From Massilia sp. (GTDB lineage: Bacteria > Pseudomonadota > Gammaproteobacteria > Burkholderiales > Burkholderiaceae_D), in NCBI GenBank assembly GCA_028291845.1, contig JAQGNM010000417.1:1-25140 (forward strand): 25,140 bases of DNA, in the 5' to 3' direction. Under the pieces are notes generated by a model, which saw only the letters and a list, made by a program, of their open reading frames with translations, was not told the origin of the DNA and searched no databases. This document shows positions 1 to 7,624 of the stretch, one piece after another (position 1 is the stretch's first letter; each line of letters opens with the position of its first letter). The translations under genes and the position numbers were made by a program.

Positions 1-1346
1 ACGACATGTCGATCTCGCCGCCGGTGGGCGCCCTCAACCGCTACCTGGCGCGCCTGATGTCGGGGCAGTTCTACGCCGCCGCCAAGAACGTCGGCAAGTC
101 GGTGCTGCCGCCGCCGCTGCTGGAAGTGGCCAAGCGCCTGGAAGAACACGCCAAGGGCATGGTGGTCCCTGCCACCATGTTCGAGGACTTCGGTTTTAAC
201 TATATCGGCCCGATCGACGGCCACGACCTCGAGTCGCTGATTCCGACCCTGGAAAACATCAAAAAGTTAAAAGGGCCGCAGTTTTTGCACGTGGTGACCA
301 AGAAGGGGCAAGGTTATAAACTGGCCGAGGCCGAGCCGATCCTGTACCACGGCACCGGCAAGTTCAATCCAACCGAAGGCATCAAACCGGCCGCCGCCGG
401 CAAAACGACCTATACCGAGGTGTTCGGCAGCTGGCTGTGCGACATGGCCGCCGCCGACCCGCGCCTGGTCGGCATCACCCCCGCCATGCGCGAGGGCTCC
501 GGCATGGTGCGCTTCGAGCAGCAGTACCCGGACCGTTATTTCGACGTCGGCATCGCCGAGCAGCATGCCGTCACCTTCGCCGGCGGCCTGGCCACCGAAG
601 GACTGAAGCCGGTGGTGGCGATCTACTCGACGTTTTTACAGCGCGCCTACGATCAGCTGATCCACGACGTCGCCCTGCAAAACCTCGACGTCGTGTTCGC
701 CCTCGACCGCGCCGGCCTGGTCGGCGCCGACGGCGCCACCCACGCCGGCAACTACGACATCGCTTACCTGCGCTGCATTCCGAACATGGTGGTGATGGCC
801 GCCTCGGACGAAAACGAGTGCCGCCGCATGCTGACCACCGCGTTTCATTTTAATGGCCCGGCGGCGGTGCGCTATCCGCGCGGCGCCGGCATCGGTGCGG
901 CCATCGACACGGCCCTGACCACCATCGAGATGGGCAAGGGCGAAATCCGCCGCCAGGGCAGCAAGGTGGCGATCCTGGCATTCGGTTCGATGGTGGCGCC
1001 GTCCGTCAAGGCGGGCGAAGAACTCGACGCCACGGTCGCCAACATGCGCTTCATCAAACCGCTCGACGTCGAGCTGGTGCGCCAGCTGGCGGCCTCGCAC
1101 GATTACCTGGTGACGGTGGAAGAGGGCTGCATCATGGGCGGCGCCGGCTCTGCGGTGGCCGAAGCGCTGGCGGCCGAAGGGATCGTCAAGCCGCTGTTGA
1201 TGCTGGGCTTGCCCGATATATTTATCGACCATGGCGACCCGGCCACCTTGCTGGCCGGCGTCGGTCTCGATGCGAGGGGGATTGCGGCGTCGATTACCAA
1301 GCGGTTTGGCGTCGGTGAGCCGCGGCTGGTGGTCAACAATACTTAA
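1..1346 (+). CDS. dxs: 1-deoxy-D-xylulose-5-phosphate synthase, 5'-truncated by window edge
   Basis: This enzyme condenses pyruvate and glyceraldehyde 3-phosphate to 1-deoxy-D-xylulose 5-phosphate, the thiamine-diphosphate-dependent first step of the MEP isoprenoid pathway in the cytosol. About 447 residues are visible, in frame from base 3. Full-length Dxs is usually about 620-640 residues, so roughly the first 180 (including the GDG thiamine-binding motif) lie outside the window, and the ATG at base 6 is internal. Visible landmarks are SISPPVGALNRYLARLMSG near the edge, DFGFNYIGPIDGHD, the transketolase pyrimidine-domain segment DVGIAEQHAVTFAGG with its catalytic Glu, DRAGLVGADGATHAG, and the C-terminal domain with VEEGCIMGGAGSAV. 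The stop TAA (1344-1346) lies 4 bases before a palindromic repeat. Family identity is very secure. Confidence 0.96.
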   Translation, partial: DMSISPPVGALNRYLARLMSGQFYAAAKNVGKSVLPPPLLEVAKRLEEHAKGMVVPATMFEDFGFNYIGPIDGHDLESLIPTLENIKKLKGPQFLHVVTKKGQGYKLAEAEPILYHGTGKFNPTEGIKPAAAGKTTYTEVFGSWLCDMAAADPRLVGITPAMREGSGMVRFEQQYPDRYFDVGIAEQHAVTFAGGLATEGLKPVVAIYSTFLQRAYDQLIHDVALQNLDVVFALDRAGLVGADGATHAGNYDIAYLRCIPNMVVMAASDENECRRMLTTAFHFNGPAAVRYPRGAGIGAAIDTALTTIEMGKGEIRRQGSKVAILAFGSMVAPSVKAGEELDATVANMRFIKPLDVELVRQLAASHDYLVTVEEGCIMGGAGSAVAEALAAEGIVKPLLMLGLPDIFIDHGDPATLLAGVGLDARGIAASITKRFGVGEPRLVVNNT

Positions 1347-1350
1347 ACGT

Positions 1351-1471
1351 AAGGGGGACTGGCAACGCGCGCAGCGCGGTGCCTGTCCCATGTTCGATTC
1401 GCCTGCAAACTCCAATAGCAAATTTGCTGTCTGCACGCATGGGACAGGCACCTTCGGCGCCAGTCCCCCTT
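1351..1471. repeat. Nested inverted repeat, copy 1 (dxs/adenosyltransferase convergent junction)
   Basis: The outer arms are AAGGGGGACTGGC at 1351-1363 and its exact reverse complement at 1459-1471. The inner arms are GGTGCCTGTCCCA at 1378-1390 and TGGGACAGGCACC at 1440-1452, also exact. The two strands differ between outer and inner arms (14 versus 6 bases), so the stem would carry an asymmetric bulge. The 49-nt loop contains a perfect 12-base palindrome, AGCAAATTTGCT (1417-1428). The repeat fills the gap between two convergent genes and ends one base before the stop codon of the minus-strand gene. There is no long T run, so it is not a classical intrinsic terminator, although a transcript from either strand could fold here. 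The same arms recur at 14033 and 18888. Confidence 0.93.
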
Positions 1472-1472
1472 A

Positions 1473-2024
1473 TTACCGCTTTCTCTCGTGCTGCCACAGC
1501 ACATCGCTCCCCCCCGCGAAGCGATTCAGCACCCTGGCCAGCACGAACATCAAATCCGACAAGCGGTTCACATACTGCCGCGGATGCTCGTTGATGGTTT
1601 CGCTTTTACCGAGCGTGACAATCGCCCGCTCCGCGCGCCGGCAAACGGTCCTGCACACGTGCGCGATCGACGCCGCCTTCGACCCCGCCGGCAAAATGAA
1701 CTCCTGCAGCACCGGCAAGGTCGCGTTGTACTTCGCCAGCAGCGCGTCGAGGCGCTCGACGTGCGCTTCGGTGATCATCTGGTAGCCGGGAATGCACAGC
1801 TCTCCCCCCAGGTCGAACAGGTCGTGCTGGATGGTGACCAGTTCTTCCCTTAAATCGTCCGGCATCGGCTCGCACAGCAGCAGGCCGACAAAGCTGTTCA
1901 GTTCATCGACGTCGCCCAGCGAGGCGATGCGGTCGCTGTCCTTTTCGGTGCGGCTGCCGTCGCCCAGGCCGGTGGTGCCGTTGTCCCCGGTGCGGGTGGC
2001 GATTTTCGATAGACGGTTGCCCAT
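1473..2024 (-). CDS. PduO-type ATP:cob(I)alamin adenosyltransferase
   Basis: The enzyme transfers the adenosyl group of ATP to cob(I)alamin, making adenosylcobalamin in cobalamin assimilation or salvage. The 183-residue length is typical of the PduO/MMAB type. Recognisable blocks are the N-terminal ATP-binding motif TRTGDNGTTGLGDGSR (residues 10-25), DVDELNSFVG, the central helix IQHDLFDLGGEL, the active-site segment CRTVCRRAERAIV, and NRLSDLMFVLARVLN near the C terminus. It is not the unrelated CobA/CobO or EutT type. It is transcribed divergently from glcD across 66 bases, and its 3' end abuts the palindromic repeat at 1351-1471. No other cobalamin gene is visible, so the context does not show which cobalamin enzyme it serves. 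Confidence 0.93.
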   Translation of the reverse strand: MGNRLSKIATRTGDNGTTGLGDGSRTEKDSDRIASLGDVDELNSFVGLLLCEPMPDDLREELVTIQHDLFDLGGELCIPGYQMITEAHVERLDALLAKYNATLPVLQEFILPAGSKAASIAHVCRTVCRRAERAIVTLGKSETINEHPRQYVNRLSDLMFVLARVLNRFAGGSDVLWQHERKR

Positions 2025-2090
2025 GATGTGCTCTCCATGTTTAGATCAGGCCGAGGATACGGCATAAGCGACTTCCAGTACAATTGTCGC

Positions 2091-3572
2091 ATGTCCGAAT
2101 CCATCGCCATCGATCCCGTCCGCCGCCAGCAGGTTGCCGGCGCCCTGCGCGCCGCGCTGCCCGCGCGCGTCGTCCTGTCCGACCCCGAGGACACCCGCCC
2201 CTACGAGTGCGACGGCCTGGCCGCTTACCGCCAGCTGCCGATGGTGGTGTGCTTGCCGGAGAACGAGGCGCAGATCCTGATTATTCTCGGCATCTGCCGC
2301 GAATTGAAGGTGCCCATCGTCCCGCGCGGCGCCGGCACCGGCCTGTCCGGCGGGGCGCTGCCGCTGGCCGACGGCGTGGTCATCTCCACCGCGAGGCTGA
2401 ACCGCATCGTTCGCATGGACCCCTTGTCGCGCAGCGCCGTGGTGCAGCCGGGCGTGCGCAATCTCGCCATTTCCGAGGCGGCGGCGCAGCATGGCCTGTA
2501 TTACGCGCCCGATCCGTCCTCGCAAATCGCCTGCACCATCGGCGGCAATGTCGCCGAAAACTCGGGCGGGGTGCACTGCCTCAAATACGGGCTGACCGTG
2601 CACAATGTGCTGCGCGTGCGGGTCGCCACCATCGATGGCGACATCATCGAACTGGGCGGCGGAGCGCTCGACGCCCCGGGCCTGGATCTGCTGGCGGTGT
2701 TCATCGGCTCCGAAGGCATGCTCGGCATCGTCACCGAGGTCACCGTCAAGCTGGTGCCGAAACCGGCCGCCGCGCGCGTCATCATGGCCTCGTTCGGCGA
2801 CGTCGTCACCGGCGGCAATGCGGTGGCCAGCGTGATCGCCGCCGGCATCATCCCCGCCGGCCTGGAGATGATGGACCGCACCTCGGCGCGCATGGTCGAG
2901 CCTTTTGTGAAGGCCGGCTACGATATCGACGCCGCCGCCATCCTGCTGTGCGAGGCCGACGGCACCTACGAAGAAGTGGAAGAGGAAATCGCCCGCATGA
3001 CGGCGGTGCTGGAGATGGCCGGCGCCAGCGCCATCGAAGTGTCGACGACCGATCTCGAACGCATGAAGTTCTGGTCCGGCCGCAAGAACGCCTTTCCGGC
3101 GGCGGGGCGCATCTCGCCCGACTACTACTGCATGGACGGCACCATCCCGAGGAAGCGGCTGGCCGAGGTATTGACCGGCATCGAGCTGATGGAAGCCGAG
3201 TATGGCCTGCGCTGCGCCAACGTGTTTCACGCGGGCGACGGCAACCTGCATCCGCTGATCCTGTTCGATGCCAACCAGCCGGGCGAATTCGAGCGCGCCG
3301 AAGCATTCGGCGCCGCCATCCTGGCGCTGTGCGTGGAAGTGGGCGGCACCATCACCGGCGAGCATGGCGTCGGCAAGGAAAAAATCAATTCGATGTGCGT
3401 GCAGTTTACGCGCGCCGAACTCGATGCCTTCTTCGCCGTCAAGCGCGCCTTCGACGTGCCGTTCCTGCTCAACCCCGACAAGGCGATTCCAACCCTGAAC
3501 CGCTGCGCCGAATTCGGCAAAATGCGCGTGACCGGCGGCGTCTTGCCGTTCGCCGACCTGCCCCGTTTTTAA
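2091..3572 (+). CDS. glcD: Glycolate oxidase (dehydrogenase) FAD-binding subunit GlcD
   Basis: This is the catalytic flavoprotein subunit of the membrane-associated glycolate dehydrogenase GlcDEF, which oxidises glycolate to glyoxylate and passes electrons to the respiratory chain. The 493-residue protein has a PCMH-type FAD-binding domain (VPRGAGTGLSGGALPLADG at about residues 77-95; DPSSQIACTIGGNVAENSGG around 145-165) and an FAD-oxidase C-terminal domain with FHAGDGNLHPLILFD and the signature GGTITGEHGVGKEK. I chose ATG 2091 because homologous sequence begins there (MSESIAIDPVRRQQ) and the open frame further upstream has no family similarity. The FAD-linked D-lactate dehydrogenase family is closely related, but the adjacent glcE and glcF favour glycolate. 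The stop codon overlaps the ribosome-binding site of glcE. Confidence 0.94.
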   Translation: MSESIAIDPVRRQQVAGALRAALPARVVLSDPEDTRPYECDGLAAYRQLPMVVCLPENEAQILIILGICRELKVPIVPRGAGTGLSGGALPLADGVVISTARLNRIVRMDPLSRSAVVQPGVRNLAISEAAAQHGLYYAPDPSSQIACTIGGNVAENSGGVHCLKYGLTVHNVLRVRVATIDGDIIELGGGALDAPGLDLLAVFIGSEGMLGIVTEVTVKLVPKPAAARVIMASFGDVVTGGNAVASVIAAGIIPAGLEMMDRTSARMVEPFVKAGYDIDAAAILLCEADGTYEEVEEEIARMTAVLEMAGASAIEVSTTDLERMKFWSGRKNAFPAAGRISPDYYCMDGTIPRKRLAEVLTGIELMEAEYGLRCANVFHAGDGNLHPLILFDANQPGEFERAEAFGAAILALCVEVGGTITGEHGVGKEKINSMCVQFTRAELDAFFAVKRAFDVPFLLNPDKAIPTLNRCAEFGKMRVTGGVLPFADLPRF

Positions 3573-3583
3573 GGAAGTACCCA

Positions 3584-4657
3584 GTGCAGCAGATCGACTC
3601 ATTACGTCAGCAGATTCTCAGCGCCGCTGATGAAAAGCGCAGCTTGCGCATTCGCGGCGGCGGCACCAAGGATTGGTACGGCGGCGCGCTGGTCGGCGAC
3701 ATCCTCGACATGCGCCCGCTGGCCGGTATCATCGATTACGAACCGACCGAACTGGTGATCACCGCCCGCAGCGGCACGCCGCTGGCCGACATCGAGGCGG
3801 CACTGCTCGAACATAATCAGATGCTGGCCTTCGAGCCGCCTTATTTCGGCGACGGCGCCACGCTCGGCGGCGCGGTCGCCGCCGGCCTGTCGGGGCCGCG
3901 CCGCGCCACCAGCGGCGCAGTGCGCGATTTCGTGCTGGGCGCGGTGCTGATGGACGGGCGCGGCGAGGTGCTCAACTTCGGCGGCCAGGTGATGAAAAAC
4001 GTCGCCGGCTACGATGTGTCGCGCTTGCTGGCCGGATCGATGGGCACGCTGGGCGTGATGCTGCAGCATTCCTTGAAAGTGCTGCCCCGGCCGGTGATGG
4101 AGGCCACCTTGCGCTTCGAGATGAGCGAGATCGAGGCGATCGCCAAATTAAATGCCTGGGGCGGCCTGCCGCTGCCGCTGTCGGCCAGCTGCTGGTTCGA
4201 CGGCGTGCTGACCTTGCGCCTGTCGGGCGCCGCCGCGGCGGTCGATGCGGCCTTGAAGTGGTTCGGCGGCGAGCTTGTCGATGGCGCCGCGGCCGACGCC
4301 TTCTGGGCCAGCCTGCGCGAGCAGCGCCACGACTTTTTCAAGGACGCCGGCAATCTGTGGCGCCTGTCGGTGCCGTCGGTGACCGGCGCCCTGATCCTCG
4401 AGGGCCGCCAGTTGATCGAATGGGGCGGCGCCCAGCGCTGGCTGAAAGCGCCGGCCGGCGACGCCGCCCTGCAAGCGAACACCATCCGCGCCAGCGTGCG
4501 CGCCGCCGGCGGCCACGCCACCCTGTTTCGCAAAGAGGAGGGCAGCGCGGCGATCCCCGTATTCGAGCCGCTCGCGCCGGCCATCGCACGCATTCACGAG
4601 CGCCTGAAAGCGGCCTTCGATCCCGCCCACATTTTTAATCCCGGACGACTGTTCTGA
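3584..4657 (+). CDS. glcE: Glycolate oxidase subunit GlcE (FAD-binding), GTG start
   Basis: This is the second flavin-binding subunit of glycolate dehydrogenase. The 357 residues match the usual GlcE length. It has a shortened PCMH-type FAD domain (LRIRGGGTKDWYGG near residue 20-33; ELVITARSGTPLADIEA; FEPPYFGDGATLGGAVAAGLSGPRR reduced to its core GATLGGAVAAGLSGP) and ends in HIFNPGRLF, a typical terminus for this family. The start is a GTG at 3584, preceded by AAGGAAGT at 3571-3578 with good spacing; that site overlaps the glcD stop codon. A much longer reading frame in the same phase extends upstream antisense-like through glcD, but it is a GC-rich artefact. The gene is followed 3 bases later by glcF. 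Confidence 0.93.
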   Translation: MQQIDSLRQQILSAADEKRSLRIRGGGTKDWYGGALVGDILDMRPLAGIIDYEPTELVITARSGTPLADIEAALLEHNQMLAFEPPYFGDGATLGGAVAAGLSGPRRATSGAVRDFVLGAVLMDGRGEVLNFGGQVMKNVAGYDVSRLLAGSMGTLGVMLQHSLKVLPRPVMEATLRFEMSEIEAIAKLNAWGGLPLPLSASCWFDGVLTLRLSGAAAAVDAALKWFGGELVDGAAADAFWASLREQRHDFFKDAGNLWRLSVPSVTGALILEGRQLIEWGGAQRWLKAPAGDAALQANTIRASVRAAGGHATLFRKEEGSAAIPVFEPLAPAIARIHERLKAAFDPAHIFNPGRLF

Positions 4658-4660
4658 TCC

Positions 4661-5890
4661 ATGCAAACCAATCTCGCCGACTTCATCAAGAACACCGCCG
4701 ACGGCATCGAGGCGGAAGCGATTTTGCGCGCTTGCGTCCACTGCGGCTTTTGCACTGCCACCTGTCCGACCTATCAAATCCTGGGCGATGAACTGGACGG
4801 CCCGCGCGGGCGCATCTACCTGATCAAGCAGGTGCTCGAAGGGGCTGAACCGACCCGCAAGACGCAGCTGCACCTGGACCGCTGCCTGACCTGCCGCAAC
4901 TGCGAAAGCACCTGTCCTTCCGGCGTCAAGTATGGCCGGCTGGTCGATATCGGCCGCCGCGTGGTCGAGGAACGTGTACCGCGCCCGCCGGCCGACCGCC
5001 TCAAGCGCACGCTGTTGAAGGAGTCGCTGCCGCGCAGCTGGGTGTTCAAGCCCGCCTTCAAGGCCGGCCAGCTGTTTCGGCCGCTGTTGTCGCCCTCCTT
5101 GCAGGACAAGCTGCCGGCCGTGCCGCCGGCCGGCGTCTGGCCGACCCGCACGCACGCGCGCAAGATGCTGGTACTCGACGGTTGCGTGCAGCCGTCGATG
5201 GCGCCGAATATCAACGCCGCCACCGCGCGCGTGCTCGATGCCGTCGGCGTGCAACTGATGATCGCCCCGAAAGCCGGCTGCTGCGGCGCCCTGCGCTACC
5301 ACCTGAACGACCAGGACGCGGCCCTGGACGAAATGCGCCGCACTATCGATGCCTGGGAGCCGCTGCAGGACCAGGTCGAAGCCATCGTCATGACCGCCTC
5401 CGGCTGCGGCGTGACCGTCAGGGAGTACGGCCACCTGCTGGCGCACGACGACAAATATGCCGCGCGCGCCGCGCGGGTATCGGCATTGACCCGCGACCTG
5501 TCTGAAATCATGCCCGAATTCGAAACCGAACTGGCCGGCAGGCTGGCCAACCGGGTGGCCGACAGCGCGGCGCCGCGGGTGGCATGGCACCCGCCCTGCA
5601 CCCTGCAGCACGGCCAGCAAATCCGCGGCAAGGTCGAAAGCGTGCTGCGCGCGGCCGGCGTCGATGTGGTCCTGTGCGCCGACAGCCACCTGTGCTGCGG
5701 CTCCGCCGGCACCTATTCGGTGCTGCATCCGGAGCTGTCGAAGGAACTGCGCGACCGCAAGCTGGCCAATCTGGCGGCCACCGGCGCCGCCGAAATCGTC
5801 TCGGCCAACATCGGCTGCCTGACCCATCTGCAGTCGGGCACCACCACGCCGGTGACGCATTGGATCGAACTGATCGACCGGATGCTGTAA
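4661..5890 (+). CDS. glcF: Glycolate oxidase iron-sulfur subunit GlcF
   Basis: This subunit carries the electron-transfer clusters of glycolate dehydrogenase. The 409-residue protein starts with two 4Fe-4S ferredoxin motifs, C25-x2-C28-x2-C31-x3-C35 (CVHCGFCTATCP) and C75-x2-C78-x2-C81-x3-C85 (CLTCRNCESTCP). Two cysteine-rich CCG domains follow: LDGCVQPSMAPNINAA with KAGCCGALRYHL, and WHPPCTLQHGQQ with SHLCCGSAGTYS. These are also found in heterodisulfide reductase-like and LutA/LldE proteins, but the 409-residue fused arrangement and its position after glcD-glcE make GlcF the clear choice. It begins 3 bases after glcE. Its TAA stop (5888-5890) shares one base with the ATG of the following histidine kinase gene. 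Confidence 0.94.
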   Translation: MQTNLADFIKNTADGIEAEAILRACVHCGFCTATCPTYQILGDELDGPRGRIYLIKQVLEGAEPTRKTQLHLDRCLTCRNCESTCPSGVKYGRLVDIGRRVVEERVPRPPADRLKRTLLKESLPRSWVFKPAFKAGQLFRPLLSPSLQDKLPAVPPAGVWPTRTHARKMLVLDGCVQPSMAPNINAATARVLDAVGVQLMIAPKAGCCGALRYHLNDQDAALDEMRRTIDAWEPLQDQVEAIVMTASGCGVTVREYGHLLAHDDKYAARAARVSALTRDLSEIMPEFETELAGRLANRVADSAAPRVAWHPPCTLQHGQQIRGKVESVLRAAGVDVVLCADSHLCCGSAGTYSVLHPELSKELRDRKLANLAATGAAEIVSANIGCLTHLQSGTTTPVTHWIELIDRML

Positions 5891-7593
5891 TGAGCCAGTC
5901 GGCAGCGCCGATGCCCGACGCGCGCGAACAACAGCTGCTGGCGAAGATCGACCGGCTCGAAGCGGAGCTCGAACTGCAGCGCCAGGCGGCCGACGCCATC
6001 GCTACCGCCGACCGGGTGTCGCGTTCGGCGGAACTGCAGCAGCAGTTGCGCGACTCGATCGATTTCGCCCGTCTGGCGCTGGACGCCGTCAGCGGCGTCG
6101 GCGTGTGGACCTATGAAGTGGCCACCGACCGCTTCAGCTGCGACGCGGCGATTTCGGCGCTGTACGCCATCGATCCGGTGGAGGCGGCCGCCGGCATCCT
6201 GCGCGAGCGTTTTCTGGCCAATGTCCACCCGGACGACCTGGCGTCCCTGCGCCGCACCATGGCCGGCGGCATGATCCACAGCGGCGATCTCGAAGCCGAG
6301 TACCGCATCGTCCACCCGGACGGCAGCATCCGCTGGGTGCTCTCGCGCGGCCACACGTATTTCGACGACAGCAACCGGCCGCTGCGCCGCACCGGCGTCG
6401 GCATCGACATGACGGCGCAGCGCAAAATGGAAGAGCAACTGCGCCAGGCGCAGAAGATGGAGGCGGTCGGCCAGCTGACCGGCGGCCTGGCGCACGATTT
6501 CAACAATATGCTGCAGGGAATCATGGGGCCGCTGGAGCTGATGCGCCGCTTGATGACGCCGGACGACACCGCGCGCATGGGCCGTTTCATCGACATGGCG
6601 TTCGGCTCGACCCGGCGCGCCGCTACCCTGACACACCGTTTGCTGGCGTTCTCGCGCCGCCAGCCGCTCGATCCCCAGCAGTTGGACGCCAATGAGCTGG
6701 TGCGCTCGATGGCGGACTTGCTGCGCCGGACCACCGGCGACGCCATCCCGCTGGTGCTGCAGCTCGATGCGGCCCCGGTGGTGACCCGCTGCGATGCCAA
6801 TCAGCTCGAGAGCGCGCTGCTCAACCTGGCGATCAACGCCCGCGACGCCATGCCCGACGGCGGCCGCCTGACCATCGCCACCTCGCGCCTGCGCATCGAC
6901 CAGCCTGACGCGCGCTCGCGCAGCGGCGGCACTCCGGACCTGGCGCCGGGCGATTATGTGTGCATCGCCGTCACCGACACGGGCGTGGGCATGCCGCCGG
7001 CGGTGCTGGCGCAGGCTTTCGAGCCGTTTTTTACCACCAAGCCGCTGGGGCAGGGGACCGGGCTGGGGCTGTCGATGGTGTACGGCTTCGCCGGCCAGTC
7101 GGGCGGCTTTGCCGACATCGACAGCCAGGCCGGCCTGGGCACCACCATCCGCCTGTTCCTGCCCGAGCGCGCCGAAGCGGACCGGGTGGCCGCGGCCGTG
7201 CTGCCGACCCGCGCGACCCGGACGGGCGCCGGCGAAACCGTGCTGGTAGTCGAAGACGACCCCGCGGTGCGCCAACTGCTGACCGAACTGCTGGGCGACG
7301 CCGGCTATGGCGTGATGACGGCCAGCGAAGGTTTCGAAGGCTTGCACATGCTCGAGTCGGACGCCGCCATCGACCTGTTGGTGACCGATATCGGCCTGCC
7401 CGGCATCAACGGGCGCCAGATGGCCGAAGCGGGCCGCCTGCTGCGCCCGGGCCTGCGGGTGCTGTTCATGACCGGCTACGCCGAGCTGGCCACCGCGCCC
7501 GATGGCGTCATGGAAGAAGGCATGCAGATGATCGCCAAGCCGTTCCAGGTCGGCGACATGCTGGCGCGTATCGAGAAGATGCTGGCGCTCTGA
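5890..7593 (+). CDS. Soluble PAS hybrid histidine kinase with C-terminal receiver, coupled to glcDEF
   Basis: The 567-residue protein shows no transmembrane segment, so it is probably cytosolic. Order: a predicted coiled coil (about residues 12-55); a PAS-3 type domain (about 60-178, with HPDDLASLRR and YRIVHPDGSIRWVLSRG); a HisKA domain with phospho-acceptor His202 (VGQLTGGLAHDFNNML); a HATPase domain with N box Asn317 (NLAINARDAM), G1 box DTGVGM (363-368) and G2 box GTGLGL (389-394); and a receiver domain with acidic pocket E455-D456-D457, phospho-acceptor Asp500, Thr528 and Lys550. The HDFNN-type H box and the C-terminal receiver are common in beta- and alphaproteobacterial hybrid kinases. 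The start ATG overlaps the glcF stop (TAATG), suggesting translational coupling to the glycolate operon. No DNA-binding partner is encoded nearby. The signal is unknown; a link to glycolate or respiration is inference from position only. Confidence 0.92.
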   Translation: MSQSAAPMPDAREQQLLAKIDRLEAELELQRQAADAIATADRVSRSAELQQQLRDSIDFARLALDAVSGVGVWTYEVATDRFSCDAAISALYAIDPVEAAAGILRERFLANVHPDDLASLRRTMAGGMIHSGDLEAEYRIVHPDGSIRWVLSRGHTYFDDSNRPLRRTGVGIDMTAQRKMEEQLRQAQKMEAVGQLTGGLAHDFNNMLQGIMGPLELMRRLMTPDDTARMGRFIDMAFGSTRRAATLTHRLLAFSRRQPLDPQQLDANELVRSMADLLRRTTGDAIPLVLQLDAAPVVTRCDANQLESALLNLAINARDAMPDGGRLTIATSRLRIDQPDARSRSGGTPDLAPGDYVCIAVTDTGVGMPPAVLAQAFEPFFTTKPLGQGTGLGLSMVYGFAGQSGGFADIDSQAGLGTTIRLFLPERAEADRVAAAVLPTRATRTGAGETVLVVEDDPAVRQLLTELLGDAGYGVMTASEGFEGLHMLESDAAIDLLVTDIGLPGINGRQMAEAGRLLRPGLRVLFMTGYAELATAPDGVMEEGMQMIAKPFQVGDMLARIEKMLAL

Positions 7594-7624
7594 TCGATGT
7601 CAGCCGGAGCTCATCAGCGGGAGC

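Noticed and set aside
2046..3602. A 518-codon open frame antisense to glcD
   Set aside because: GC-rich codon bias opens antisense frames; composition is His/Gly/Gln-rich with no family motif, while glcD on the other strand is unmistakable.
7594..7624. GAGCTC-containing repeats between the two kinase genes as a terminator
   Set aside because: Only short self-complementary hexamers, no stable stem and no T run.
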